A stretch of 64,000 nt of DNA from NCBI GenBank assembly GCA_938082545.1, contig CALKCL010000017.1, forward strand, positions 1-64,000, in the 5' to 3' direction. The translations under genes were made by a program, and so were the position numbers. Below the pieces are notes generated by a model that saw nothing but the letters and a program-made list of their open reading frames with translations, did no database searches and was not told the DNA's origin. Origin of the DNA: an uncultured Gammaproteobacteria bacterium. Its GTDB lineage: Bacteria; Pseudomonadota; Gammaproteobacteria; Ga0077536. Positions within the stretch are counted from its first letter, which is position 1, and each line of letters begins with the position of its first letter. This document shows, one piece after another, positions 53,667-63,236 of the stretch.

Positions 53667-54976
53667 CTACCTTCGCTGAGCGTCGAGACACTATAAGCAC
53701 GTTTGATTTTTTTAGGACTCATCTTTGGGAATTTCAACTTAGAATAGGTATGTACTAAAGAAGCTGTCTTTGCTAAAAGGTCTATCGAGCCTGCATATTG
53801 AGGTTTGAGCATCGAATTTTCTGGTGCAGCTCCAGCTGCATTAGACAAACCTTCCCACTTGTAAACGTTGTAAAGAACTTTCCAAAATTTATTTTCTCGG
53901 TTTACAACGAGGACAGCAACTACGGTATATGTTTCCTGGTCTATTAATAAAAACCTTTTTTTATACGGGTGGTCAGAAAGAATAGACTCCAACTCTAATA
54001 CATAACAGTCCCGAAGCTGCCAGCGATCTTTAGGAACCCGGCTATAGGGACCAAAAGTCGTTGGAGTGGCATGCTCAGAATTACTGACAGATAAAACTGC
54101 TCTCTCTCCTAGCAGTGTCCATTTATAGTCCAGCACACGCCCTGAAAAAGCCTCGACATCGTCTAATGTAAAATTAGAGCCCATCACTGGATCTGCACGT
54201 TCTCTGGCCGAATACCGACGCACACGTCGCTCAGTAGGCGAGTAAATATTCACTTGGTCATCCGCGTGTTGATCCAACTTGCGCTCGACTAGAAAACGAG
54301 TACCTGCGACATTATGAGGCGAGGTGAACTCATAAAATTCTTTAAAAAACAATGTTTCGGCATCTTCTATTTCCACCTTATATTCTTGCCCGGCTAGCAT
54401 GGAAAGATTATTCAAATAAACCCTACGATAATCGAAAGTAATTAACCTATCGATGGAACCTTGCCCTAAGAGACCAAGTTTAATATTTATAGGCGCATCG
54501 TTCTGTTTCGATCCAAGATAGATCAAATCGATGTCGCGTGCATCTAGCCCAAAATGTTGCCATCGGTGATTCTGGTTCCAACCGACCATGAACCCAGCGA
54601 TCTCAGGTTCCGCAGCCTTGATCTGCTCGTGGCTAAAAGGCTGGCCTGCCGAATAGTTTTTCAGAGACCCATCTTCACCAATATGCGACTCGCCTGCATG
54701 TCGCTCTGTAGCAAGGACAAACGATTGATCTGGAGGAAATTTCTGTGTTTCTTGGAGAGTGATCTCCACCTCCGGAAAAGTTAATTCTTCGAACAATCCG
54801 GGAACGACCCAAGGTCGCAACATCTCCACATCTTTAGCCCTGATTATTGTTCCCGCGATGGGGAGATCAAGTTTGGGGTTAAGTTCAACCCATTCTAGGA
54901 TCTGTTGTTCACTAGTATTTGCAATACTAGAGACCATGAACCCCCAAAGGACACTCAATACTAAGAGCCTTGGCAT
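53663..54976 (-). CDS. DUF1329 family periplasmic protein, copy 2
   Basis: A 437-residue exported protein (signal ~1-20, MVSSIA end) with the DUF1329 body: LRPWVVPGLFEELTFPEVEITLQET, YSAGQPFSHEQIKAAEP, NIYSPTERRVRRYSARERADPVMGSNFTLDDVEAFSGRVLDYKW and YSRVPKDRWQLRDCYVLE. The LolB-like fold relation often quoted for the family suggests binding of a lipid or other hydrophobic molecule. In pseudomonads DUF1329 genes sit near DUF1302 and RND exporters. Residue-level likeness to copy 1 upstream shows an old tandem duplication; the two differ widely in the middle region. It is coupled to the SDR gene. Confidence 0.88.
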   Translation of the reverse strand: MPRLLVLSVLWGFMVSSIANTSEQQILEWVELNPKLDLPIAGTIIRAKDVEMLRPWVVPGLFEELTFPEVEITLQETQKFPPDQSFVLATERHAGESHIGEDGSLKNYSAGQPFSHEQIKAAEPEIAGFMVGWNQNHRWQHFGLDARDIDLIYLGSKQNDAPINIKLGLLGQGSIDRLITFDYRRVYLNNLSMLAGQEYKVEIEDAETLFFKEFYEFTSPHNVAGTRFLVERKLDQHADDQVNIYSPTERRVRRYSARERADPVMGSNFTLDDVEAFSGRVLDYKWTLLGERAVLSVSNSEHATPTTFGPYSRVPKDRWQLRDCYVLELESILSDHPYKKRFLLIDQETYTVVAVLVVNRENKFWKVLYNVYKWEGLSNAAGAAPENSMLKPQYAGSIDLLAKTASLVHTYSKLKFPKMSPKKIKRAYSVSTLSEGR

Positions 54977-55014
54977 AAACCGAGTAATCCGATTACAACT
55001 GACATTTGTTCATG

Positions 55015-56331
55015 TTATTTTCCCTCACCTAAGGACGACACACTGAATACTCTTCTTACCTTGCGGGCGTTCATTACTGGAAATTCTAGATCTAATCCCA
55101 TATGGGCTAGCGTGGCAGTGTTACTAATAAGGTCAATAGCAACATCCATGACAGTATGAGGCATCGATTCGGTAATGTTTCTTGCCGTACCATCTTTTGA
55201 TCCGCGCCATTTATAAGTCACAAGGAAAACCTTCCAGAGCTGATCCTCTCTGTTGACGACGAGCTGAGTTGCGATATTAAATGTTTGCGCGTCAATGAAC
55301 ATAATCCGCTTTTGGTAGGGATGACCTTCCCATACCGAGGTAGCTTCAACTACGTAACAGTCTCGCAGTTGCCAGCGGTCTTGAGGCACACGGCTATAAG
55401 GACCAAAGAACTGCGGCCCTTCGTGCGCGCTGTCACTTACTGCCAGTACTTTTTTCGTACCCAAGAATTGCCATTCATAATCGAGCACCCGACCAGAGAA
55501 TCCTTCTATGTCATCTAGTGTGAAATTCGTTCCCATAAAGCTATCTGCTCGCTCTTTTGCCGAAAAACGTCTAACTCTCCTCTCTGTTGGAGAGTAGATA
55601 TTCACCTGATCATCAGCATGTGGGTCCAACATCCGCTCAACAACAAATTTAGTTCCCGCAACATTGTGCGGCGCCAGAAAACCAAAATACTCTTTGTAAT
55701 GTGTTGTTTTAGAATCGCTTCCTTTGATACGATAATTTTGATCTTTTAGCATCGGCAAGTGACTTAAAATCGCAGTTTGCAGCTCTCCTGTCAGCGCTCG
55801 ATCTAATGAGCCTCCCCCATTTAACCCGCGGTCCTTATCAAGAGGGGCATCTCCTGATTTAGCGCCCAAATAAAGTATTTCTCCACCGGACATCTTATGG
55901 CCATAGTGGCGCCATCTATTTACCCTATTCCAAGCGACCATATACCCGGCCTTATTAGAATTAGCCGCCATAATTTGTTCATGGCTGAATGGCTGGCCAG
56001 CTGAATAGTTCTCCAACGCGCCGTCGGCGATGATCGTCGACTCTCCCGCATGGCGCTTGGTGGCGTCTACAAAACTTTTATGGAATTGATATTCAGTCGT
56101 TTCTTGAATCTTTATCTCAGTACCAGGAAAAAGCATCTCTTCAAACAAGCCGGGCACCATCCAGGGCCGCAATGTATTCATTTGTCCGAATTTCACTACA
56201 GTTCCTTTCACTGGTGGATCCAACATCGGTTCTGTTTTAATCCACTTCATGACATCATCGACACTAACTCTCTCAGCCGTAAAACCTGAGGAAGACAAGC
56301 TGATAAGAAAACATAATACGATTAACTTCAT
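55015..56331 (-). CDS. DUF1329 family periplasmic protein, copy 1
   Basis: A 438-residue exported protein (signal ~1-19, GFTAE). It carries the same blocks as its neighbour: LRPWMVPGLFEEMLFPGTEIKIQET, RHAGEST, YSAGQPFSHEQIMAA, NIYSPTERRVRRFSAKERADSFMGTNFTLDDIEGFSGRVLDYEW and YSRVPQDRWQLRDCYVVE. It is the first gene of the DUF1329-DUF1329-SDR unit (gaps of 38 bp and a 4-bp overlap). The 290 bp upstream hold its likely promoter, but I see no convincing -10/-35 pair there. Confidence 0.88.
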   Translation of the reverse strand: MKLIVLCFLISLSSSGFTAERVSVDDVMKWIKTEPMLDPPVKGTVVKFGQMNTLRPWMVPGLFEEMLFPGTEIKIQETTEYQFHKSFVDATKRHAGESTIIADGALENYSAGQPFSHEQIMAANSNKAGYMVAWNRVNRWRHYGHKMSGGEILYLGAKSGDAPLDKDRGLNGGGSLDRALTGELQTAILSHLPMLKDQNYRIKGSDSKTTHYKEYFGFLAPHNVAGTKFVVERMLDPHADDQVNIYSPTERRVRRFSAKERADSFMGTNFTLDDIEGFSGRVLDYEWQFLGTKKVLAVSDSAHEGPQFFGPYSRVPQDRWQLRDCYVVEATSVWEGHPYQKRIMFIDAQTFNIATQLVVNREDQLWKVFLVTYKWRGSKDGTARNITESMPHTVMDVAIDLISNTATLAHMGLDLEFPVMNARKVRRVFSVSSLGEGK

Positions 56332-56621
56332 TAGACATTACCTTTGAAAACTCACTTCTTTAGCTATTCGGCTTTACTCTCTAAAACAATCATCTAGACA
56401 AGAACTTGAACTGCCATAATCAAACACAGATTAAGCTCGAGTTAGGCACACTTATTGTCGGCCGGACCAAGCAATATAATACGCAGACTATTTCAGATAG
56501 ACCAGAATGGCTGTTCTATCTTTCAGCGACTCATCGGAGAGTTCAGATGCCTTCGAAAAATGTGCTGTAGTTCCAAAAGTAAGCGAGAAGCTGTTCTTGT
56601 CGCGAAACATCCTATATGAAG

Positions 56622-57386
56622 CTATGTGGTGAACTCGCTTTTTAGTCTGGCCATCCCTCGCAGCCATCGGTCATAATCACCAACCTTGCGCTGCATGTAC
56701 TCTAAAACCTCTGGGTGGGGTAAAATTAAAAACTCTTCCCGATCCATGGTGTCAACGACACAAGCAGCCAACTGTTCAGGCTCAAGCATCCCATCAACAC
56801 TTGCTACGCCTTGATCACGCCCAGCGGTCATGGCTGTTCGCACTGCTTGCGGACACAATACCGACACTCTGACGCCTGATGGCCCATATGTGGCGGCAAG
56901 ATATTCTGCAAACGCAACAGCGCCATGCTTTGTCACAGAATAAGTTGCGGAGTTCACATGCATCAGCAATCCAGCTGCCGAGCTAGTGTTGACAAGATAA
57001 CCACTGCCACGTTTAGCCATCACAGGTGCCAAAACCCTAGCTGCATACACATGAGCCATAACATGGATATTCCAATTCAACAGCCAGTCGTCATCGCTAC
57101 TCTCTTCCCCACCTAACCTAAAGACTCCGGCATTAGATACAAAAACATCGACCGCACCGTAACGGTCTTCAACAGAAGAGATTAAATCTTTAATGTCAGC
57201 CTCTCGAGTCACGTCACATTGGAAACCAGGAACCCCAAGTTCTTTTGCAACGCTAGCCACTCTATCTCCATCTAAATCGGCGATAACAATATTTGAGGCA
57301 CCGTTAGCCGAAAATGCCTTCGCCAAACCTGCGCCTATACCTCCAGCACCACCTGTGATGACCACTGTCTTACCTAGCAACTTCAT
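56622..57386 (-). CDS. Short-chain dehydrogenase/reductase
   Basis: A 254-residue classical SDR: VITGGAGGIGAGLAKAF, a following Asp (VIADLDGDRVAS) that favours NAD(H), FVSNAGVF at the NNAG place, NTSSAAGLLMHVNSATYSVTKHG with Ser and YxxxK, and VSVLCPQAVRTAM. It resembles the SDR group acting on steroid, terpene or long-chain alcohols, but the substrate cannot be told. It is monocistronic and divergent from the flippase-GT2 gene. Confidence 0.88.
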   Translation of the reverse strand: MKLLGKTVVITGGAGGIGAGLAKAFSANGASNIVIADLDGDRVASVAKELGVPGFQCDVTREADIKDLISSVEDRYGAVDVFVSNAGVFRLGGEESSDDDWLLNWNIHVMAHVYAARVLAPVMAKRGSGYLVNTSSAAGLLMHVNSATYSVTKHGAVAFAEYLAATYGPSGVRVSVLCPQAVRTAMTAGRDQGVASVDGMLEPEQLAACVVDTMDREEFLILPHPEVLEYMQRKVGDYDRWLRGMARLKSEFTT

Positions 57387-57770
57387 TACGCAATTACTCC
57401 TCTAGCAAACATAGCTATAATAACGAAACATGGAAACTTAATTCGTCGATGTTTCTTAATGTGGATTAAATATCCTAATGATTCTATCAGTGATAACATT
57501 TTAACATTCTTGCCGATAATTCAGGCGCTCACTCAACACTCTGTTCAGGGAACTGGCGATCAATCGGCGTAAAAACAACCTAGATGCCAAACTAGCATAA
57601 CTAGTACTGAGAATCTTTTAGCTGATTGCAACACTTTACACATAGGGTTAATAGCAATTATTCTCACGGCTCGTCGCCACAATATCTTCAGCATATGGTA
57701 CCTTTACCAATGTTGGCTCGCCAATAGCGCTAATGCACATTTACCCAGGAAAATACTTTGCTAGTCTCTG
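57387..57770. other. 384-bp divergent intergenic region, no gene
   Basis: This is the only gap longer than 300 bp. It lies between the divergent SDR and flippase-GT2 genes and is AT-rich with no supported reading frame or RNA gene. Near its right end, TTGGC and GCCAA form an inverted repeat with a 2-bp centre (57713-57724). Just before it a 5-bp dyad TGGTA/TACCA occurs. These could be operator sites; I see no clear promoter. Confidence 0.5.
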
Positions 57771-60050
57771 ATGTTGAAAATGATCAAAACTGAAAGAATT
57801 ATAGTCACACAGCGAGCCTGGCAGGCCGGTGCTGGAGCCATAACGCTACTCCTACTTACCGCTAATGCACCTTTAGAGGCACAAGGGTGGTATTACGCTT
57901 TGCTGAGTCTCGCTGCTACATATGTTATTTTTGACCACGGGCTATCTGGGATATTAACTCTCAAGGCAGCCTCAAAATTTCATGAAACAAACATTCAGGA
58001 AATTGATTTTCTCAATCCCAGCGAGATTAATCAGTTTCACTCTTTATGTTATGTCTCCTCAAAAAAATATAGAAAGCTTTCTATGTTTTTCCTCTTCTTA
58101 ATAGGGCCACTTGGCTTTTATTTTTTTTCATTATCAGAGAATGATTTGCAAAACTGGCCCGCAGTCTGGCTGACTCTTATCCTAGCCACTTCAATTAATT
58201 TGCTGCTTCTGCCTGTCGCATCAATAATTGAAGGCTGCGGTGCCATAAATGAGGTGTATAAAGTTCGTCTGATACAAGGAGTTCTCGGTTCCGTCGCCTG
58301 TTGGCTAATGATTATGACAGGACATACACTCTGGGCCGCCGCAGCAATAGCTCTAGCCGCGACGATCACGCAAGTCGTCTGGCTAGTCACGAAATGGATG
58401 CATTTACTGCCATTTTTCGCACACAAACCTAACTCTCTGGCCAATTGGAACGATTCCTTAGATCGAGTTGAGAAAAGAGTGGGGATGACAACTATATCGA
58501 CATACCTTTTAGGTCAGGCCATCACAATAGTGCTTTTCCAGGCTGAAGGTCCAGAGTCTGCCGCAAGAATGGGATTCAGCTTTGCAATGGTCAACACGGT
58601 AGCATTAATTTCTTTTTCAACGATCACCAGTATCTTACCGCGCTTGTCAGCAGCTACAGCACAAAGCAACTGGGCCGATACAGACCTAATGTTCTCGCGT
58701 GCCGTTAAAAGAGGAATAGCTTTTTTTATCGTGTTAGCTAGCTGCGTCCTTATAGCTTTGAACAGCAGTTATCTCACATTCTTGCATCAAAATATTTTGC
58801 CAAATAAAGTCATGTTGATCCTGTGCATTGCAATGTTATGTGGACAATATATGACTGCAGTCACTTTGAAAATTAGGTGTTCCATGTCCGAGCCATTGTT
58901 CGGCATAGCTATTTTAGCTTCTGTCTTAATGGGAATAAGTATGCTGACGGTGCCTCAATCTTTTGGAGCAGCTGGACTGATACTAAGCCTATTAATAATC
59001 CAAGGGGGAATCGCGCTGCCCCTAACAATCTGGCTAGCGCGTGACCACGAGAATGAATTACGGTGGACAGAATCTGCTTTTCGTTCTGCGACGCAGAAGA
59101 AAACAACTATATCTTTTAATTTAGAACAGCCCGAGCGTGTTGCGATACTCATGACAACATTTAATGGGGAAAAATACTTAGACCTACAGCTTACTTCTAT
59201 TGCGAATCAAAATCACACTAACTGGGAGCTTCATATCTCCGACGATGGGTCTACTGACCAGACGTTGGATATCATTAAAGAATTCCAAAACCAAACTACT
59301 AATAAAGTGATCCTCTACAAGACTGAAAACAACTTAGGCTTTGTGAATAACTTTTTCTCTTTAATCGATAAAGACATTAAAGCAGACTACTTTATGCTGG
59401 CCGATCAAGATGACATCTGGTGTTCTGAAAAAACATCACTTTCACTGACTTATTTAAAAAGCCAAGATTTAGCACATCCCGCGCTTTATTGTGGAAGAAC
59501 TCAATTAATAGACATGTACGACAAATTTGAAGGGAAATCACGGTTATTCAAAAAGCGACCTGATTTTCGCAATGCTCTTGTACAAAGTATCGCGGGAGGA
59601 AACACCATGGCTATGAATAAAGCAGCAAAAGCCGTCGTGCAACAAACTATACCGTACAGTAAGGATGTGGCCAGTCATGATTGGTGGATCTACATAGTCA
59701 TTACCGCATATGGCGGACACGTTCATTACGATCCTATGCCTCGTCTTTTGTACCGACAACACCCACAGAACCTTATAGGATCGAATATAGGTGTTAGAGC
59801 AAAACTACAGCGTCTCAAACTTTTAACATCGGGTGGCTTCAAAGAATGGAATGATCGACATTTGAGGGCCCTGGATTGTCTGACAACTCCTTTAATTAGA
59901 AAGACAAACGATGCTCTTCGCACTTTTTATGAGTTACGTTCAAACAACTTCTTAACGAGATTTAGAAAAATTTTTTCAAGCGGATTTTATCGACAAGGCT
60001 TGCAAGGCCAAATAACACTCGCAGTAGCTATTCTCTTAAAGAAGCTTTAG
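57771..60050 (+). CDS. Wzx-like polysaccharide flippase fused to GT2 glycosyltransferase
   Basis: A 759-residue two-part protein. Residues ~1-435 are a polytopic membrane domain with about eleven to twelve hydrophobic segments (for example 22-36, 42-56, 105-120, 132-150, 173-200, 240-260, 268-292, 314-332, 345-368, 375-395, 400-422), arranged like an MOP-type O-antigen/polysaccharide flippase. From ~455 a family 2 glycosyltransferase follows: VAILMTTFNGEKYLDLQLTSI, ISDDGSTD (DD at 491-492), and the rhamnosyltransferase-like ADQDDIW at 544-550, then AGGNTMAMN. One chain could add a sugar and export it, but that coupling is inferred. There is no Wzy or Wzz nearby. The ribosome site is weak; ATG codons at 57771 and 57780 are both possible. 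Confidence 0.85.
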   Translation: MLKMIKTERIIVTQRAWQAGAGAITLLLLTANAPLEAQGWYYALLSLAATYVIFDHGLSGILTLKAASKFHETNIQEIDFLNPSEINQFHSLCYVSSKKYRKLSMFFLFLIGPLGFYFFSLSENDLQNWPAVWLTLILATSINLLLLPVASIIEGCGAINEVYKVRLIQGVLGSVACWLMIMTGHTLWAAAAIALAATITQVVWLVTKWMHLLPFFAHKPNSLANWNDSLDRVEKRVGMTTISTYLLGQAITIVLFQAEGPESAARMGFSFAMVNTVALISFSTITSILPRLSAATAQSNWADTDLMFSRAVKRGIAFFIVLASCVLIALNSSYLTFLHQNILPNKVMLILCIAMLCGQYMTAVTLKIRCSMSEPLFGIAILASVLMGISMLTVPQSFGAAGLILSLLIIQGGIALPLTIWLARDHENELRWTESAFRSATQKKTTISFNLEQPERVAILMTTFNGEKYLDLQLTSIANQNHTNWELHISDDGSTDQTLDIIKEFQNQTTNKVILYKTENNLGFVNNFFSLIDKDIKADYFMLADQDDIWCSEKTSLSLTYLKSQDLAHPALYCGRTQLIDMYDKFEGKSRLFKKRPDFRNALVQSIAGGNTMAMNKAAKAVVQQTIPYSKDVASHDWWIYIVITAYGGHVHYDPMPRLLYRQHPQNLIGSNIGVRAKLQRLKLLTSGGFKEWNDRHLRALDCLTTPLIRKTNDALRTFYELRSNNFLTRFRKIFSSGFYRQGLQGQITLAVAILLKKL

Positions 60051-60260
60051 TTTTATCAAAAATGAGTTCAACTCAATAAGATTAAGCTTTCTAGTTGTAG
60101 GCACACGCACCAGGCTCTTCGGATCACGGACAGTTTCAGCTTAATACTTTCCAGCCTACCTAAAAATGTTCTAACACGTGTAAAAACACGCCACGCCAAA
60201 GAACAACCATAAAATGCTACGCGAATACCCTTAGGCATAGACTGCCCCAAGTAGAGAAGC

Positions 60261-61148
60261 CTAACTCTTTTTGTTGGTCATTCTATCGGCTATAGCTAAA
60301 AGTCTTTTCATTTCCCTTATGACAGGCTTTTCTATCAACTTCCCCTCAACGACCAACAGTCCTGTATCAGCGGCCTCAAAAGCTATTACGATTTGTCTCA
60401 CATGGCTTATCTTTTCAGCCGAAGGCGTAAACACTGCGTTCAATGAGGCAATCTGGCTTGGGTGAATTGCACCTTTGCCACAATATCCTAGGTTACGGGA
60501 CAACTCGGCTTCCCTTCTCATCCCTTCCAAATCTTTAAGATCTAGAAACGGAACATCTATCGCATCAATGCCGGCTCCTGCTGCTGCATGTACTACTCGT
60601 GAGCGGGCATATAACAAAGGTTCCCATGCCATTTCACAACGTAATTCTGCTGCCATATCGAAGCCGCCAAAGAATAACGCCTCAGTCCTGGGGCTCGCTT
60701 TAGCAATTTCATACGCATTTTCTAGCCCTTCATTCGTCTCAATAATAATATGGAACCGAGTGTCATGCCCTCGCTCAGAAAATAGCTCATCTAACCAAAT
60801 CACTTCATCAGGCGTCATAACTTTAGGCAACATAACTACCGGTGGCGGTATCTTTGCCTCTAGGATAGCTCTTACGTCATCTAGTCCTAATTGACTTCTT
60901 ATGGTGTTGATACGGAGCACTTTTTCAACATCTACAAATTCATTAGGGCTCAAGCCAGAGAACATCTCTATCGCGTTACTTCTAGCTGAATCTTTGTCTT
61001 TTGGAGCGACACCGTCTTCTAATTCAACACAGACTATATCTGCTCCACATTTAAGCGCCTTGTAAAACATATCAGGTTTGAGCGCAGGCGTAAAAATAAA
61101 GCTTCTTCTCGGTGTCATATCATCTTTGTCTATCAACTTGCTCACCAT
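60261..61148 (-). CDS. CitE-like HpcH/HpaI family lyase
   Basis: A 295-residue TIM-barrel lyase of the CoA-ester (citrate lyase beta/malyl-CoA lyase) group: PRRSFIFTPALKPDMFYKAL, DIVCVELEDGVAPKDKDSAR with metal-binding Glu, VLRINTIRS, IIIETNEGLENAYEIA, GGFDMAAELRCE and GKGAIHPSQIASLNAVF. Stand-alone CitE-like proteins often act as malyl-, methylmalyl- or citramalyl-CoA lyases. The substrate is unknown. Starting at Met1 or at Met11 is equally possible; neither has a strong ribosome site. Confidence 0.9.
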   Translation of the reverse strand: MVSKLIDKDDMTPRRSFIFTPALKPDMFYKALKCGADIVCVELEDGVAPKDKDSARSNAIEMFSGLSPNEFVDVEKVLRINTIRSQLGLDDVRAILEAKIPPPVVMLPKVMTPDEVIWLDELFSERGHDTRFHIIIETNEGLENAYEIAKASPRTEALFFGGFDMAAELRCEMAWEPLLYARSRVVHAAAGAGIDAIDVPFLDLKDLEGMRREAELSRNLGYCGKGAIHPSQIASLNAVFTPSAEKISHVRQIVIAFEAADTGLLVVEGKLIEKPVIREMKRLLAIADRMTNKKS

Positions 61149-61165
61149 GTCACTTTGAAAAAGAT

Positions 61166-61501
61166 TTATCGCATATATTTTGAGATGGTCTTTTTAGACT
61201 TTGTAACTCGCACCTTGTCCATAGGCTTCTCATTTTTAGCAGACAAAAATTCCCGTAACGCCACCTCTAATTCTGTCTCTTTTAACCATGTTGCTATTAA
61301 ATCAAAGTTTCCGGATTGCCCATCAGCAAGCCCAGTTGAGTCACCAATCAGCAAATTTATTCTATGTTTGCAATAAGAACCATGACTTCCGGCAAGACAG
61401 TTACAATAGACTTTAAGCTCCGCACCGTCCTTAACAAATTCCACTTCGTAAGGCTTGGCCGCAGATCCGGCAACTAGAAATGTAATGATTTTAGATGTCA
61501 T
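61166..61501 (-). CDS. Small SWIM-type zinc-finger protein
   Basis: A 111-residue protein unlike its neighbours. The only clear feature is a SWIM-like zinc motif, CxCx8CxH, at Cys33, Cys35, Cys44 and His46 (VYCNC...SYCKHR). The rest is basic and short with a Lys-rich C-terminus (KSKKTISKYMR). SWIM fingers bind DNA or protein partners in transposases, SWI2/SNF2 helicases and other proteins; alone in a small protein the role is unclear. It lies 17 bp upstream of the CitE-like gene. Confidence 0.7.
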   Translation of the reverse strand: MTSKIITFLVAGSAAKPYEVEFVKDGAELKVYCNCLAGSHGSYCKHRINLLIGDSTGLADGQSGNFDLIATWLKETELEVALREFLSAKNEKPMDKVRVTKSKKTISKYMR

Positions 61502-61550
61502 GTCTTGCAGTGTACAAACCTAAGACTATTTTTGACAGCTACATTTAGAG

Positions 61551-63014
61551 CTAGAGTCTTTCAAAAGCTTCTAATTCGGGGCGTTCCATCTCATCAAAAA
61601 ACTGCTGTCTACTCCATGGCCAACTCGAAGGAATGCCATTTTTATCTAAGTACCAACTCTTACACCCCGTGTTCCAAACGGTCTTCTTAGTCGCTTCAAT
61701 CCGTCTCTCTTCGAATGCCTCAGTAGCATTTCTAGTGGCACTAATTTGGCTGCAGTTGCCCAGTCTAATTTCGTTCATTAACTGAAGCAAATAGTCTAAT
61801 TGGTTTTCCGCTATTTGTATTAAAGAAAAATTTCCGACAGGAGAGTTGGGGCCATTCAGCATGAAAAAATTAGGAAACTTTGGAATCGAGACAGACATGT
61901 ATGCCGATGGGTAATCGGACCAGGCGTCATCTAAATCGATACCATCTCTACCTAGGACAGTCGCTGGCCTGATAAATGCATCTGCCTTAAATCCTGTAGC
62001 TACTACCAAAACATCAAGCTCGTGAAATTCTCCATCTTCCGTCCGAATTCCATTCTCTTCAACAGTTGCAATTCCGGACGTGATTAAATTCGCGTTGTCC
62101 CGCTGAATAGATTCATAAAAATCAGTGGAGAATATTAGACGCTTACAGCCCGCTCGATAATCAGGTCGAAGCTTTTCTCGAAGCTCTTTATCTCGCACAC
62201 CCTCCTCTAAATTACGCAGACACTCATCTGCAAGCGCGGCTAAACTGGCTGACTCTGCGTCAATAACCCCATTAGAAAAATTATCGAAATCTGCATGGAT
62301 TTGATCAACAACCACATCACGCTTTTTGGCATCTTTAAAATCTGATTTATCTTTATCCGAGTAAATTTGGTTCTCGATAGGCATGACCCACTGAGCAGTA
62401 CGTTGAAACAAACTAAACTTTTCGACTTTATCAACAATCGCCGAGGTTATTTGTATGGCAGTAGAACCGGTGCCTATGACCCCTACTTTTTTTCCAGCCA
62501 AGTCGATCGAATGATCCCATCTAGCACTGTGAAAAGATGAACCTTTGAAACGCTCCAAGCCATCAATTTTTGGTGTAGATGGAATATGTAGCACTCCGGT
62601 AGCCGCAATAACAATATCTGCACGCTCTTCTCGCCCTTTAGTAGTTCGAATGGTCCAGCCTTCGTTTTCAAATGCACAATAGTTTACGGACTCGTTAAAA
62701 CAGATTTTTTTTCTGACATCATATTTGTCAGCCACTCGTTCGAAATATTGCTTTATCTCCGGACCTGGGGCGAATGTTTGACTCCAATCGGGATTCGGCT
62801 CGAAAGAATAAGTATATCCATGTGCGGGAACGTCACAAGTGATTCCAGGGTAAGTATTGTCCCTCCAAGTCCCACCTAATTGGTCCGATTTTTCGTATAT
62901 GACATGATTATGATATCCAGCATCCGTCATTTTTATAGACGCTAAAATTCCAGCCATTCCAGCGCCAATAATTACAACTCGCAAATCCGTCGCGCTATCG
63001 GTTAATTTTTCCAT
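61551..63014 (-). CDS. Baeyer-Villiger-type flavin monooxygenase
   Basis: A 487-residue FAD/NADPH monooxygenase. It shows the FAD Rossmann loop VIIGAGMAGILASI at ~14-27, GGTWRDNTYPGITCDVPAHGYTYSF, and the BVMO fingerprint FKGSSFHSARWD at 156-167 (FxGxxxHxxxW followed by D), then a second Rossmann motif VGVIGTGSTAIQI at 177-189. Such enzymes insert oxygen into ketones, including steroid and cyclic ketones. The open frame runs 70 codons further upstream, but the start at MEKLTDS has AAGGA nine bases before it and matches family N-termini. The substrate is unknown. Confidence 0.9.
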   Translation of the reverse strand: MEKLTDSATDLRVVIIGAGMAGILASIKMTDAGYHNHVIYEKSDQLGGTWRDNTYPGITCDVPAHGYTYSFEPNPDWSQTFAPGPEIKQYFERVADKYDVRKKICFNESVNYCAFENEGWTIRTTKGREERADIVIAATGVLHIPSTPKIDGLERFKGSSFHSARWDHSIDLAGKKVGVIGTGSTAIQITSAIVDKVEKFSLFQRTAQWVMPIENQIYSDKDKSDFKDAKKRDVVVDQIHADFDNFSNGVIDAESASLAALADECLRNLEEGVRDKELREKLRPDYRAGCKRLIFSTDFYESIQRDNANLITSGIATVEENGIRTEDGEFHELDVLVVATGFKADAFIRPATVLGRDGIDLDDAWSDYPSAYMSVSIPKFPNFFMLNGPNSPVGNFSLIQIAENQLDYLLQLMNEIRLGNCSQISATRNATEAFEERRIEATKKTVWNTGCKSWYLDKNGIPSSWPWSRQQFFDEMERPELEAFERL

Positions 63015-63236
63015 TCCCCTCAATCCTTTATTTTTTTTTCTTAGACTTATTACACACATCCTAGTATTAGTCGCAAATTCAGATAAAACAATCTCGATTA
63101 AGTGTTCAATCTGCCAAAATGTGAGTCCTAAAGTATCAAACTTGGCGTATCTGTCGCAACAACGATCGTTCGTTAGTTGCGAATCTATAATCCCCGCAGT
63201 AGGCTCTATAGCAAAGCGAATCATAGGAGTCTCAAA

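Noticed and set aside
60068-60250. 60-codon minus-strand frame after the flippase-GT2 gene
   Set aside because: It is in a real gap of 210 bp, but composition is unremarkable, no ribosome site is seen and no family is recognised.
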